Positions 12,431 through 23,033 of a DNA stretch of 64,000 bases are shown here, one piece after another. A model generated the notes under the pieces. It was not told the origin of the DNA. It was given only the letters and a program-made list of their open reading frames with translations, and searched no databases. Position 1 is the stretch's first letter. Each line of letters starts with the position of its first letter. Origin of the DNA: Dermanyssus gallinae (lineage: Eukaryota > Arthropoda > Arachnida > Mesostigmata > Dermanyssidae); assembly GCA_003439945.1 (NCBI GenBank), contig QVRM01002195.1, positions 124,001 through 188,000 of the forward strand, given 5' to 3'. The position numbers and the translations under genes were made by a program.

Positions 12431-15101
12431 ATGACGGATCGAGCACTCACCTGCCTACGGCGCTTCCGGACAATCGAGCGCAACCGTTTAAAATTGTACG
12501 CCGAACGGGCGCTACAAATAAGATACATTGCGGCAGGCCAGCGGGACAAGGAGGTCGACCTGCAGCGAAATGTCGAAAAACGGTATCAGACGATGAGCGA
12601 CTACGACGCTCAGATTGTTGCTCACAGTAGTTTGCCCGAAGAAGACCATGATCGCGAATTTGAAGCAAGCGATGAGCATTCAAATGCGGCACTGGAATGT
12701 TCAAAACTTCTTAAACGTTTGATTGACGAAGTGAATTTAGCAACCCCTCCCGTGATGCGTAATGGGACAACGGACTCGCCCTCGACATCAACAGTAGCAA
12801 CAATGACATCATCGTCATCTTCGATACCAAGCCAGTTCATCATCAGTTCTGCCCCGCCCGTTTTCGACACGTCCCCTCAGATGTTCGATGGGGATATTTT
12901 GCGTTATCGTGCCTTCTCGTGCCAGATCGTGCTCAGTTTGATAACTGGGTATCTCGCAGCACAGCCGCCTACCATGCTGGCAATCGTTTTAAGTCGACCC
13001 TGTCAGCAGTACCAGTTCCGCAGCCACGTAAGTTCGTACCGCGTCTCTTCTGCAATGACGTTAAAAATTCGTCGTCACGCTGCCGACTTAACGATCGAAC
13101 AACGGATGAAGATCCTTCTCAAACAAAACCGGTGTCATGTGTGTTTCCGTCATCGCCACGTCAAGCTGCCACCGTGTGCTGGACCCAACGTGGAGTGCGG
13201 AGTGTGTAATCTCGACTTACACACTCCGCACTTTTAGACATTCTACCTCGATGCACAGCGCAGATAGCAGCAGTAGCCATCCAGTCGCTGCTGTGAGTGA
13301 TCTTCACAAGCGCGGCGACAACGAACATTCTCAGGTGTACATGGCAACTTCGTTTCTCACGAACGCAGAAGGTTGCATTCCTGTGCGCGTCTTCATGGAG
13401 CTGGGCTGTAGTTTGGCCTTTGTCACCCCCAGACGCACTCAAACACTTACCAGACGCTCAGCCAGTTCATCATGCCAACCTCAACATCCAAGCGTTTGCC
13501 AGTACTCACAAGATATCATCGGCGCGCTATAAACTCACCCTGCAGAGTACGTATGACGACACACGCGTCGACATACTTGCGCACAAGCATGATTTTGCCG
13601 TAAACCCGACAAACGATTGCACTCCGGGTGTACTCGAGGCGATCAAGAGATTCTCAGCAGACCATCCCCTTGCGGACCGATCGCTCCTTGGCGAGCAGCC
13701 GGCCTCAGCTCCTGCCGTACCAATTGGAATTGATTAGTTTTACAAACTGGCGTTCCTTGGCCGCGAAAAACGTGTCATTGATGGTCTTGTGGCGAAACAG
13801 ACACGGTTGGGATGGTTTATTGGTGGGCCAACAACGTGGCCCAACATTAAAGCTGATGTAGCGAACGTCATCACTCATTGCTGCGCGGCCGCGCTGTCGA
13901 AACCCGCGCGCGATATCGAGCGTCACCGGGACTTTCATCACGAATCACCGGGACTCTCATCTCACGACGCAGCCGCCGTTCGCCAATTCGAAGAGAGTGT
14001 GTCTTACGATGGCAAAGAGTACACTGTCCCATTACTACGCAAATACAGCATGTCGCAACTATGGAACAACAAAAGCACAGCTCTCGCCGACCTGGAAAGT
14101 AAACTTCGATCCTATCGCCGCGATCCTGAGACGTACAAGCCATATGACGATGAGTTGATGGCTTTTATACCCGAGGGACATGCTGAGAAATTGTTCGACG
14201 TTGACCTTGAGGCCGAGGACAATTGCGACGATTCTTTCTTCTGCCTCATCACCAGGTGATAACGACATCAGGGACTACGTCAATGTTCCGGATTCTCTTC
14301 GACTGCTTATCATCAGCGTCAGGGAAGATGTCACAAACCACCACCTCCTCGTGGGACCAGCCCGTGGACTCCGATCTAGCGACTTAGTTCACGAGGTGGA
14401 CGAACGAGGTCGCTGTACTGCTGAAGTTGAAAACACGTTGCTGCTGCACGACGGGCACATGCGACGTAACCCACTATTTGCGTACATTCGGAGATGCGTC
14501 CGAGACTGCCTACGCCGCAGTAGCGTATCTGCAGATTTACACGCCCGATGGCGCCGGTGAGTGCCAACTCGTTATGGCGAAATCACGTCTCGTTACATGC
14601 GGTCGGAACCGACCCACTCTCGCTAGACCAGAACTACTCGTCGTCAGGAGGTTTCTGAGTCAGTATCCAGGGTGTCGCCACTTAATAACCGACAATGGAA
14701 GATCGTTCATCAAAGCGTCGACGGATCCAAAAAAATATTTGCGTCAACCAAGGATCCCGCCGTGCAGGACATTCTCCGCGACCAACAGAGCCATATGGCA
14801 AGGTAGCTTCTACGAATATTTAGTTGGGTCAGTCAGGTCAAGCAACCTTTGCGAAGACTCTCTACCGAAGCTTGATCACGTTCGAGGAGTTTCGAACGAT
14901 TATATCCAAACTGACTACAGTGATATTTTATGCTGTCACCAGAAATCCCGTTACCATGGAAACAGGTTTGTCAACCTGTTTCCATGTTTGAGGTGGACTG
15001 TCAGAAAATCTTTGAATAGTGCAAATATTATGAGTCTGTTCGACCTACACGGCGGTAGCGGTAGCTACAACTCGTACTCTCTCAGAAGCTTTTCTCAATG
15101 A
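12431..15101 (+). pseudogene. BEL/Pao gag-pol remnant
   Basis: Gag starts at ATG 12431 and stays open to 13237. Its end has the knuckle CHVCFRHRHVKLPPC followed by CGVC, typical of BEL/Pao. A protease remnant follows in another frame (13297-13735), where the expected Asp-Ser-Gly reads MELGCS, so the catalytic Asp appears lost. The RT N-terminal segment (13789-14259) has the FEESVSYDGKEY block. RNase H (GDASETAYAAVAY, near 14490) and integrase (TDNGRSF, near 14690) blocks come next. The YADD palm region is missing. Several frame changes and deletions make this non-functional. Confidence 0.75.
14955..14986. repeat. 14-bp perfect hairpin before the 3' LTR
   Basis: Arms 14955-14968 and 14973-14986 pair perfectly around the tetraloop TGTC, 12 bases upstream of the 3' LTR. 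Confidence 0.8.
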
Positions 15102-15304
15102 CGTTATGCTCTGTGAGGAGAGGGAGACAGAGATTCGAACATGCTGCTACTGCTGCCGGCCGTCTGCTATGAATGTATGATATATGAATTAAACGGACTT
15201 ACTAGTCGTTGTTCTTGACCGCCAATAACGGCTTGTTCACTCCCGTAAATAGCAAATAGAAATTCACAAAATTTACTTAAACAAAGGCTCCCCCGAAACT
15301 CTAA
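14999..15304 (+). repeat. 3' LTR of BEL/Pao element
   Basis: Same ends and internal order as 11934-12240, with scattered substitutions. Its right edge abuts the conserved upstream region of ACSM copy A. Confidence 0.8.
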
Positions 15305-15839
15305 GATGTTCTATCTCTTTATGTGCTAACATAAGGGTTGTATTATAATGTATGATCTAACACCTTTACTATTTTTTCGTAATTTGCTTTGCTGACATCG
15401 AAGCCATAACTGCGCTTGCTGTTGAACTCCTTATTGTTGTTATTGTTATTGGAAGCAGGGAGAATTAGTCTGGCTAGGCAAGCCCTTGCTTTCGCTTTCC
15501 GCATTTTTCTGTTGTTAACAAGTTGGCCTACACTCTGCAGTAGGGGAAAGTGGTTCACGCCTGAGGGTCACGCCCTTTCCCGTCATGTCCCGGAGGCAAT
15601 AACCATACGTTTACTGATTACGAACGCTGCGGTGGCCGTAAATAGATTAGCTAGCAACAACGCCGAATTTAAAGGACTCCGATCATACATTTCACTGCGT
15701 GAATCACCGTTTTTAAATTGGGCAGTAATTAATTGAGCAGTAAGTAACACGCTTGTGTGTGTGTGGGCGTGAGTATTTGTATTTGTGTAGAATTCCATGT
15801 AAGATCTGCCGGCTGGCCTTTGGCGACCGTGTGACAGAT
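15305..15839 (+). promoter_or_regulatory. Conserved upstream region of ACSM copy A
   Basis: About 530 bp that recurs, in the same order, before copies B (23034-23583), C (30644-31193) and D (38729-39309). It has a TTATTGTTG-rich stretch, a GT-rich run and no in-frame ATG before 15840. It likely holds the promoter and 5' UTR, but no core element is clear. Confidence 0.4.
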
Positions 15840-18800
15840 ATGTTCTTTAGGAGGGTCTCGGTCATTCTGGCCCACCGGTGCCTAGGTGCAGTGCGACGAT
15901 ATGGCTCCGACAGCACTGCTACTGTGCGCGACATAATCGAAAAAAGAATAGCAGGAGTTGTGCCCGACAAGTTCAACTTTCCCCGAGATGTGGTCGACTA
16001 TTGGGCCGACAAGGAGCGAAGAAACGAGAAGGACCGTTCACATCCTGCACTGCGAATCATCGGCCTGGACGGCGGAGAGCAGCGCTCGATCAACTACACG
16101 GAGCTGTCGCAGATGTCGAAAGAGCTGGCCGGTGGCTTTGTAGACCAGCTCAGCCTAACGCGTGACGATCGCATTCTCATCTGTTTGTCGCGTTGTGCCG
16201 AGTTTTGGGTGGCGATTCTCGCCGCGTTGCGGGCCGGCATCGAGTTTACGACGGTGACACCGCAGGCCCGGACCTTAGATCTGCGCTACCGCGTCGAGCA
16301 GTTCAGAGCAACGGTGGTGATTTCCGATAAGACTGGCGAGTTTGATGAGGCGGAGTGTCCTGGCTGGCCAGTCAAGCACAAAATTCAGATCAAGCCAAGT
16401 GTGTCGTCGCACGGCTGGCGCTCCTTCGATAGCCTTCTCGGCAAGCAAACACTTGAGGCCGCTGCCGACACTCGCGCGGAGGACAATGCGCTTGTGTTCT
16501 TTACGTCGGGCACCACCGGCACGCCGAAGATGGTCCAGCACAACCACGGCTACACGCTGGCCCATATGATTTCGGTGGCCTCCTTTCTGCACGACATGGA
16601 CCAGTCTAGCGACCTTCTCTGCACAGCCGACACCGGCTGGGCAAAGACTGCGTACGCAACTTTTCCCGCCTTCATGGTAGGCTGTAGCCTCGTCGTTGAC
16701 CTCGATCCACGGTTCAACCCCAGCCGCTTGATTAAGCTCATCGAGAGCCACCAGATCACGGACGTCAGCTCGGCTCCGACCGTCTACCGGATGATGCTCA
16801 TGAACCGGAACGACCCATTTAAGTTTCCCGCGCTTCGTCGCTCGTACAGCGGAGGGGAACCACTGACAGCGGCAGTGTTCGAGAAGTGGAAGTCACTGGC
16901 CGGCGTCGAAATTCGCGAAGGCTACGGTCAGTCGGAGAGCGTCGTATTCCTCACATTGGGTAAAGGCGATGCGATCAGGCCCGGCTCCATGGGAAAGTGC
17001 GTACCTGAATACACTGTACATATAGTCGATGATTCGCTCCGACGTTTGGCGCCTGGGGAGGTCGGCCACCTGGCTGTCAAAGTTAGGCCCGAAAAGTACC
17101 CAGTAGGTTTATTTACGGGGTACAAGAATAACGTCGAAAAAACGAGAGAGGTCTTCAGGGGTGACTACTATCTCACGGGTGACAAGGCGCACGTTGACAA
17201 CGAGGGTTATTTCTGGTTTGCCATGCGAGCGGACGATGTTATCTCCTCATCAGGCTATCGCATTGGACCGGGTGAAGTTGAAAGGATCTTAAACCAACAC
17301 CCCCAAATTGCTGAGTCGGCCGTTATTGGAGTGCCTGACACAACTCGTGGTGAGGTAAGTGCGTCCCTTGCCTGTTCATGGACTGTCGTTCATGATCCCA
17401 GCCTACCTAGCTTGTTAGTTGCACAGCAGATTGTAACTGCGCTCGTTTGTAGATCTGTATTGCTGACAGTAAGTTATTGGGTCAGCCGAAAATTTAGCTT
17501 CTCCACTTTGTTCAGGCAATCCTGATGAAATTGGTTGCGCGTTGTTAGCAAGAGCTTCGCCTGCAGTTGTTACCGCCTGTGCTTTAGGAAATTCATTATC
17601 ACTTTGGATATAACTCGATGCGACAGCTCTGTTCTTATGAGTAAAAGAACATAGAACCTACGAACAACGACCGTCTGCGTAAAATCATGCGCATTCACAG
17701 TCACAGAGGACAGAATTCGACAGTCTCGGCTGTGAAAATTTGCGCTTTTCTACAGACCGGTGTGTGCGATCGTACCGCATAGGGGAATGTTTTAAAAATA
17801 GCTTTTGTAGTGGAGACTTTAGTGTGGTACATCAACCGCGGATACGGCAGTAGCTGTCCAGGATTGGTAGATATAGATGACATTCTCTAACTACTCTTGA
17901 AGGCGCTGCAATGTGGCGCATGTAACACTCAATGAGATCGCACATGCAGGTAGCTCAACAGGTTCCTAAAATGAAGCTTTTCAGAATTCGAATTTTGGTG
18001 CGCTTTCACCGCTATTGGAAACGGCTACTTTTCGACTGCTAGCAGTCAAAATATTATGGTGATTGACCGTTGGATTTCGTTTGATCGCTTTTCCCGTGCA
18101 ACATATCGGCGTGATTTTGAAAAATGGAGAAAAAATAGTTTTGAGTGGTTATCAAGCATTTTTATTTCAAAGGTTGGAATGCGACCCAAGTGAAACTGAG
18201 TTAGACGAGGTGTACGGTGACCCTGCGCCATATTTTGCCACTGTTTCCAACTGGATTAATGAGTTAAAAAGAGGTCGCAGGAGCACCGAGGATGAACTAT
18301 GTTCAGGACGCCCAAAAACGGCAACTGATGAGGAAAACGTGGAAAAAGTGCGGAAAATCTTGCCTTAGATAACCGAGTGAATATTAGGGAGATAGCGGAG
18401 GCCTTGGGGCTCAGTTTGGTTAGTAGTGCATTTTATCCTGCACGAGAACTTGAAGATGAAAAAGCTCAGAGCAAAATGGGTGCCGCATTTGCTTCAACCA
18501 AGGCCAAAAAGACGCGCATGATTCCGCTTCACAGCGAAATTTGGCCAAGATGCCAAAAAATCCGTCGGATTTTTGGCGCAAATTCGTGACCGCCGATGAA
18601 AGCTAGGTCCATCACTACACTCTCGATGCCCAAGAAGCATCTCGCCAATGGTGTGCACCTGGTGAAGGACCTCCGAAGAGGGTGCGGACAACGGCATCGG
18701 CCGGAAAGATGATGGCTACGGTTTTTTGGGACCAACGTGAGATAATTCTGGTCGACTACCTTGAAAGCGGTAAAACGATCACGGGAGAATATTATGCAAG

Positions 18801-19754
18801 ACTGTTGGACTGCCTGAAGCAAGAACTTATCGTGAAACGGCCCGCTTTGCAGAAGAAGGTTGTCCTGTTTCACCAGGGCAATGCTCCTGCACACAAGCCG
18901 CTGCAAGCATCGGCAAAACTGGCTCAACTGAGGGTCCAACTTATTAACAACGTTCCTATTCTCCAGACCTGGCCCCCTCTGATTATTTCTTCTTTGGACA
19001 TTTGAAGAATAGTCTCGGAGGGAAGCGTTTTTCCAGCAATGAAGAGGTTAAGGCTGCTGTCAATGCCTATTTTCAGTCTAAAGACGCGGAATTCTACTCA
19101 AGAGGTATAAATGCTCTGAAATCTCGGTGGGAAAAGAGTATTGAGCGTCGAGGGAGTACATCGAATAAGAAAAAAGTAAAAACAAGATTTGGAAAATTCT
19201 TGGTTTTCATTTTAAGAACTTGTTGAACTACTTGTATAGTGAACGCATCGCGTAGATCAGTTCATTTGCACCTAACTAGGCGTGGGTAGGTGAGACAAAG
19301 CGACTTAGTTACGCCGCTTAGACTTAACATTTGGCAGAAACAGGCCGTCGTGCTCAGAAGATCGTGCTGCATGTATGTCTGGTGGGATTGGAAAGACGTA
19401 GTGTTGTACCGCAAGCTTCTGCAGAGCAAAAACAAAAGACTACTACCAGCGCGAAAAGCGCTCCCAGTTGTTCGACCATTTAAAGTAAGCCACCGTTGAA
19501 CCACACGCCTCCAAAGTGGGCAATTGTAAAGGCGATATATTCCACCATGCACGGGATGTCCTATTCTGCCCACTTTAAAGTCTTGATTTTTCCTTGCAGG
19601 TTAACACTTGTTTCAGATTTCTCTGAGAAGAGAACACATCGAACGTCTTGTGGGTGTTAGAAGCCACCTTAATAAGATTTTACCAGAATCATCTAAAAAC
19701 ACAAAAAACATTTTTAATGGTCTTTCAACAGCAAGAGTACATTGGGCGAGAGTT

Positions 19755-19804
<50 letters not shown>

Positions 19805-20793
19805 CCATTTATTAAATAACCAGAACAAGAAAAACATTTATTTCGTTTCTGGATATGTTTATTGTACTTCTCGACGTAGTATCGTAAGCAATAGCGATAG
19901 TTTAACTTTTTGATCCTTTTGGAAATGTAGGAAATCTCGTTCCCTTTCAAAAGCGTACCCGCAGCGGCGATTACCCCTCATAGAACCAAAAGGTATTTTC
20001 CTTGTTTCCTTGAAGGGTAAACATTTGGCGCACCAATGTCGGTAGTTTTGTTTATGGCTCTTCATGCGAACGATTTAGAATTGTGGAATATTATGTCTGC
20101 GCTGACTGCTTGATTCTTCTGTAAATAGTCAGTAGAGATAATTTCCTAAAACTGGCCAGGTTGAGTCCATTCTTCTAAAAATAAATGGTTTGCCAACGCT
20201 AAACTAATAATCAATCACTCAATCAATGCCTGTAACGATTATTACACTCCGGCATTTACCTTGTCTAAATTAGAAACCGGGAGAACCAATTTAAGAGTAG
20301 CTGGTCCAGGTCTTGAACTCACGACCCGAATGCAAGGCAATGGCTTTGCCACTAAGCCACCTTGTTCGGTTTCATGCGCATCTCATGTGCTCAGGAGATT
20401 TTAGAATGATAGACAGCATTCATATCTCCAATACCTTAAGGAGTGTTCACCCCTGCAATGAAGTCTGAAGTGTACAGTCTGTGAAGTGTCATCGATGGTC
20501 TGTAGTTGCCGCATGCAATATCTAGTAACATCGTAGCATCAGGCCTAACTGAACAGCTTCTGCTTGTACCATCTCTGATAACGTAGGTCGTGAAGGCGTT
20601 TGTCGTCCTGAAGGATGCGAACGCAGCCAGTGACGCTCTCCAAGCCGAGCTGAAGAACTTCACCAAGGAGCGCACCGCACCATACAAATACCCGCGAATC
20701 ATCGAGTTCTGCGAATCCCTACCGAAAACGCACACCGGAAAAGTGCAACGCCATCTGCTCAGACAGCGCTCGTCGACGACGCCGGCGAGCTGA
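15840..20793 (+). CDS. Acyl-CoA synthetase, medium-chain (ACSM-type), copy A
   Basis: Two exons, 15840-17354 and 20587-20793, joined in phase 0 (CGTGGTGAG|GTAAGT ... GTAG|GTCGTG), give 573 residues, the usual ACSM length. It activates a fatty or carboxylic acid with ATP to the acyl-adenylate and then acyl-CoA. The N-terminus MFFRRVSVILAHRCLGAVRR has no acidic residue and many Arg, as in a mitochondrial presequence. Adenylate-forming motifs are in order: TSGTTGTPK (222-230), YGQSE (362-366), TGD (446-448), RADD (463-466) and GYRIGP (472-477). The second exon carries the C-terminal lid with the catalytic Lys in PKTHTGK (Lys557). ATG 15840 is the first Met in frame. The 3.2 kb intron holds a mariner, a (TA)n run and a SINE. 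ACSM assignment rests on whole-length resemblance; substrate chain length cannot be told. Confidence 0.9.
17947..19234 (+). mobile_element. mariner (DD34D) element, decayed, in intron of ACSM A
   Basis: It is 1,288 bp, the usual mariner size. Imperfect terminal repeats are CAGGTAGCTCAACAGGTTC at the left and its degenerate complement ending CTTG at the right. Flanks are TG and TA where the empty paralogous sites read a single TA, so a TA duplication is inferred. The transposase start is at 18124, but stops interrupt the first codons. A stop follows the first catalytic Asp block, and the second catalytic Asp has become Gly (FHQGNAPAH). Frameshifts also occur. It is inactive. Confidence 0.9.
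19758..19799. repeat. (TA)n microsatellite in ACSM A intron
   Basis: TA run; equivalent runs lie at 26122-26176, 27364-27418, 33728-33774 and 41791-41824 in the other copies, with different lengths. Confidence 0.95.
20204..20373 (-). repeat. tRNA-derived SINE in ACSM A intron
   Basis: On the minus strand: A-box GGCTTAGTGGCAAAGCC, B-box GAGTTCAAGACC, a unique body, and a TGATTGAT-type 3' tail. It lies about 210 bp upstream of the last exon, opposite to the gene, and recurs in all four copies. Confidence 0.7.
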
Positions 20794-20829
20794 TTTTGGC
20801 GGCCGTAATCGCGCAGGTCTTAAATGCGC

Positions 20830-20835
20830 AATAAA
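20830..20835 (+). terminator. Polyadenylation signal, ACSM A
   Basis: AATAAA, 36 bases after the stop; conserved after copies B (28449), C (35931) and D (43294). Confidence 0.7.
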
Positions 20836-20957
20836 AAAAGGCGAAACGAATATTCTGCTTTAGTTTGTCGAAAGGTGCTAAGCGTCATATATATACATAT
20901 AGAGAGGACACTATTTATTTTTCGTATATTTCAATGTGTATGTGGGTTTTATATATA

Positions 20958-22131
20958 CAGGGTGATTCAGGGAGTTTTGTACTTCTTTCGAGGTTTGATA
21001 GAGCTCGGCAAGAAAATAATTTTTCCCTATGGAGGGAGGACGCGGAAACGTCTTGCTTAGGAGAGAGAGAGAGAGAGTGGAGTTTATAAAAGTAGTTTTT
21101 CTGCCTTTTTTCTCCTACATAGTTGTGCGAAATCTACGTTTGCGGGAGAACCATGGTCAACGCATGAAGGAACCGATTACACCGGCGTGTTCGGAGGAAA
21201 ATTCTGCACAACGGAAGACACTTCACTAGCTTGCGTAGCAAAAAGCGAATACACAGATTAAGGAAAGTCATGAAAAGTCGATATTTTACGTTAACGCGTT
21301 TTCATGAAAAATCGTAAAATTTTTCCATTGCGACCAAAAATGTACGTCCAAAAGACCACTCTCACGCAATGGCAAATTTAATGCCCACCACTTTCGTACC
21401 AAAGTGATGATGCTGCGTTACGTAGTTGTCAAGTCACTAAGCTTTTTCGATAGCCATATCGAAAGCGAAGGCATGCATATTTCCATAGGGCGTATGAGAA
21501 AGTTAGGTACATATTTTGTGGTTTGGTAGAACTCAGCGAGAAACTAATTTTTCCGAGTGGAAGGAGGGGGCGGAAAGCTCTTGGCAAATTTATACGGTTC
21601 TGAACGTGAAAACTTGCACGTAAAACATAACAACTATGACTGTCGAAAACGCTTGGTTACTTGACAACTACGTAACGCAGCACAATTATCTTGGTACGAA
21701 AATGATGGGCATTAAATTTGCTATTGCATGAGAGTGGTCTTTCGGACATACAGTTTTGGTCGTAATGGAAAATTTTTACTATTTTCCAAGAAAACGCGTT
21801 AACGTAAGACATAACAATAATCGACTTTTTATGACTTTTCTCAACTTGTGTATTGGCTTTTTGCTACGCAAGCCAGTGAAGTGTCCTCCGTTGTGCAGAA
21901 TTTATTCTGAACACGCCGGTGTAATCGGTACCTTCATGCGTTGACTGGTTCTCCCGCAAACGTAGATTTCGCACAACTATGTAGGAGAAAAAAAGGTAGA
22001 ATAACGACTTTTATAAATTCCATCCTCACTCCTAAACAAGACGTTTCCGTGTCCTCCCTTCATAGGGAAAAATTATTTTCTTGCCGAGTTCTACCAAACC
22101 TCGAAAGAAGTACAAAACTCCCTGAATCACC

Positions 22132-22134
<3 letters not shown>
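20958..22134. mobile_element. Foldback (long inverted repeat) element, copy 1
   Basis: 1,177 bp bounded by CAGGGTGATTCAGGGAGTT and its exact complement, inserted in a TA run. The arms are about 490-510 bp and highly similar in inverted orientation. The central 170 bp holds a further degenerate copy of the arm start. No transposase frame is present. The equivalent site in the C-D spacer (36060-36105) is empty. Terminal CAGG and TA target suggest mobilisation by a Tc1/mariner-type transposase, but the class is not certain. Confidence 0.85.

Positions 22135-22182
<48 letters not shown>
22135..22182. repeat. (TA)n microsatellite adjoining foldback element
   Basis: TA run forming the right flank of the foldback insertion. 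Confidence 0.95.
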
Positions 22183-22186
<4 letters not shown>

Positions 22187-22858
22187 CAATTGCACATAAG
22201 CAGAAATATTCTTGCTTTTAAAGCTACTGCGAATTATATTAGTAACAATAATTCTTGTGAGCTGGATGTCATGAGAGAAATAGACTCTCGATCTCACACG
22301 TAAATTCCGTAAATATAGTACGAGGAGGCCATCCGAGTAGTCATCTTGTTTCGTCTTACTGGAGTTGCAAGCTTCGAGAATGACTTTCTGTACCTAGATT
22401 AGATGGGCATCATCGTTGTCCGATCAATATAGTTTAAAGCAATCTACTTGACCAACCTTACCGGCACACACCATCTCTACTAGATAGGCCAGTAATCTAT
22501 AATAGAGCACATTAGGTCTAGCGTGAAGAACTCACAAGAACAGTACGTTTACAATAACAACGAAAATTGAGCTTGCGGACTCGATGGAAAAGTTGTGCGT
22601 GTAATTGTTGTAAGTTGCAGGATAACGGGGCACCAAACAAACCTTTTGTAGGACTACTACAGTTTACACAAATTCCATTTATTCACACATTGAGTGTCGA
22701 TAATACCTAAGTACAAAGATTTGGCTCGGCGTCAGAAGCTCACAAATGCAGTTACAAGGATTGTATTAAATACAGAATATAGACATATACAATATACAAA
22801 GTTACGATGACATTAAACTGATTTAGAGACCAAATGTTTCTACAAACAAGATTGTGAT
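22183..22858. other. Inter-copy spacer A-B
   Basis: Non-coding. The same sequence recurs at 29795-30473 (B-C), in pieces at 36102-36321 and 38098-38556 (C-D), and truncated at 44629-45063 after D. No frame or RNA gene seen. Confidence 0.6.
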
Positions 22859-23033
22859 ATCTACAGCGGTAGCTACAACTGCTGCCGCCCGTGTGCTATG
22901 AACGTATGATATATGAATTAAACGGACTTACTAGTCGTTGTACATAACCACCAAGAACGGCTTGTTCACTCCGGTAAATAGCAACTAAAAATTCACTAAA
23001 TTTGCTTAAACAAAGGCTCCCCCGAAACTCTAA
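22859..23033 (+). repeat. BEL/Pao LTR fragment upstream of ACSM B
   Basis: Matches the right half of LTR 14999-15304 but lacks an internal segment present there. Equivalent fragments sit at 30474-30643 and 38557-38728, so the fragment was part of the ancestral tandem unit. Confidence 0.75.

Larger units (their letters stand above)
11934..15304 (+). mobile_element. BEL/Pao LTR retrotransposon, decayed and internally deleted
   Basis: Two related LTRs of about 305 bp (11934-12240 and 14999-15304) bound a 2.76 kb interior with a primer-binding site, gag with a zinc knuckle, then protease, RT N-terminal, RNase H and integrase remnants in BEL/Pao order. The usual interior is far longer, so most of RT and integrase is deleted. 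The LTRs differ at many positions, so the insertion is old. Part of the 3' LTR reappears upstream of each further ACSM copy. Confidence 0.8.

Noticed and set aside
20286..20373. Functional tRNA gene on the minus strand
   Set aside because: A and B boxes are present, but the acceptor stem does not close and the same body plus tail follows in four places, which fits a SINE.
20436..20735. 99-codon minus-strand frame over the last ACSM exon, identical in several copies
   Set aside because: It overlaps the lid exon antisense and is repeated only because the array is duplicated.
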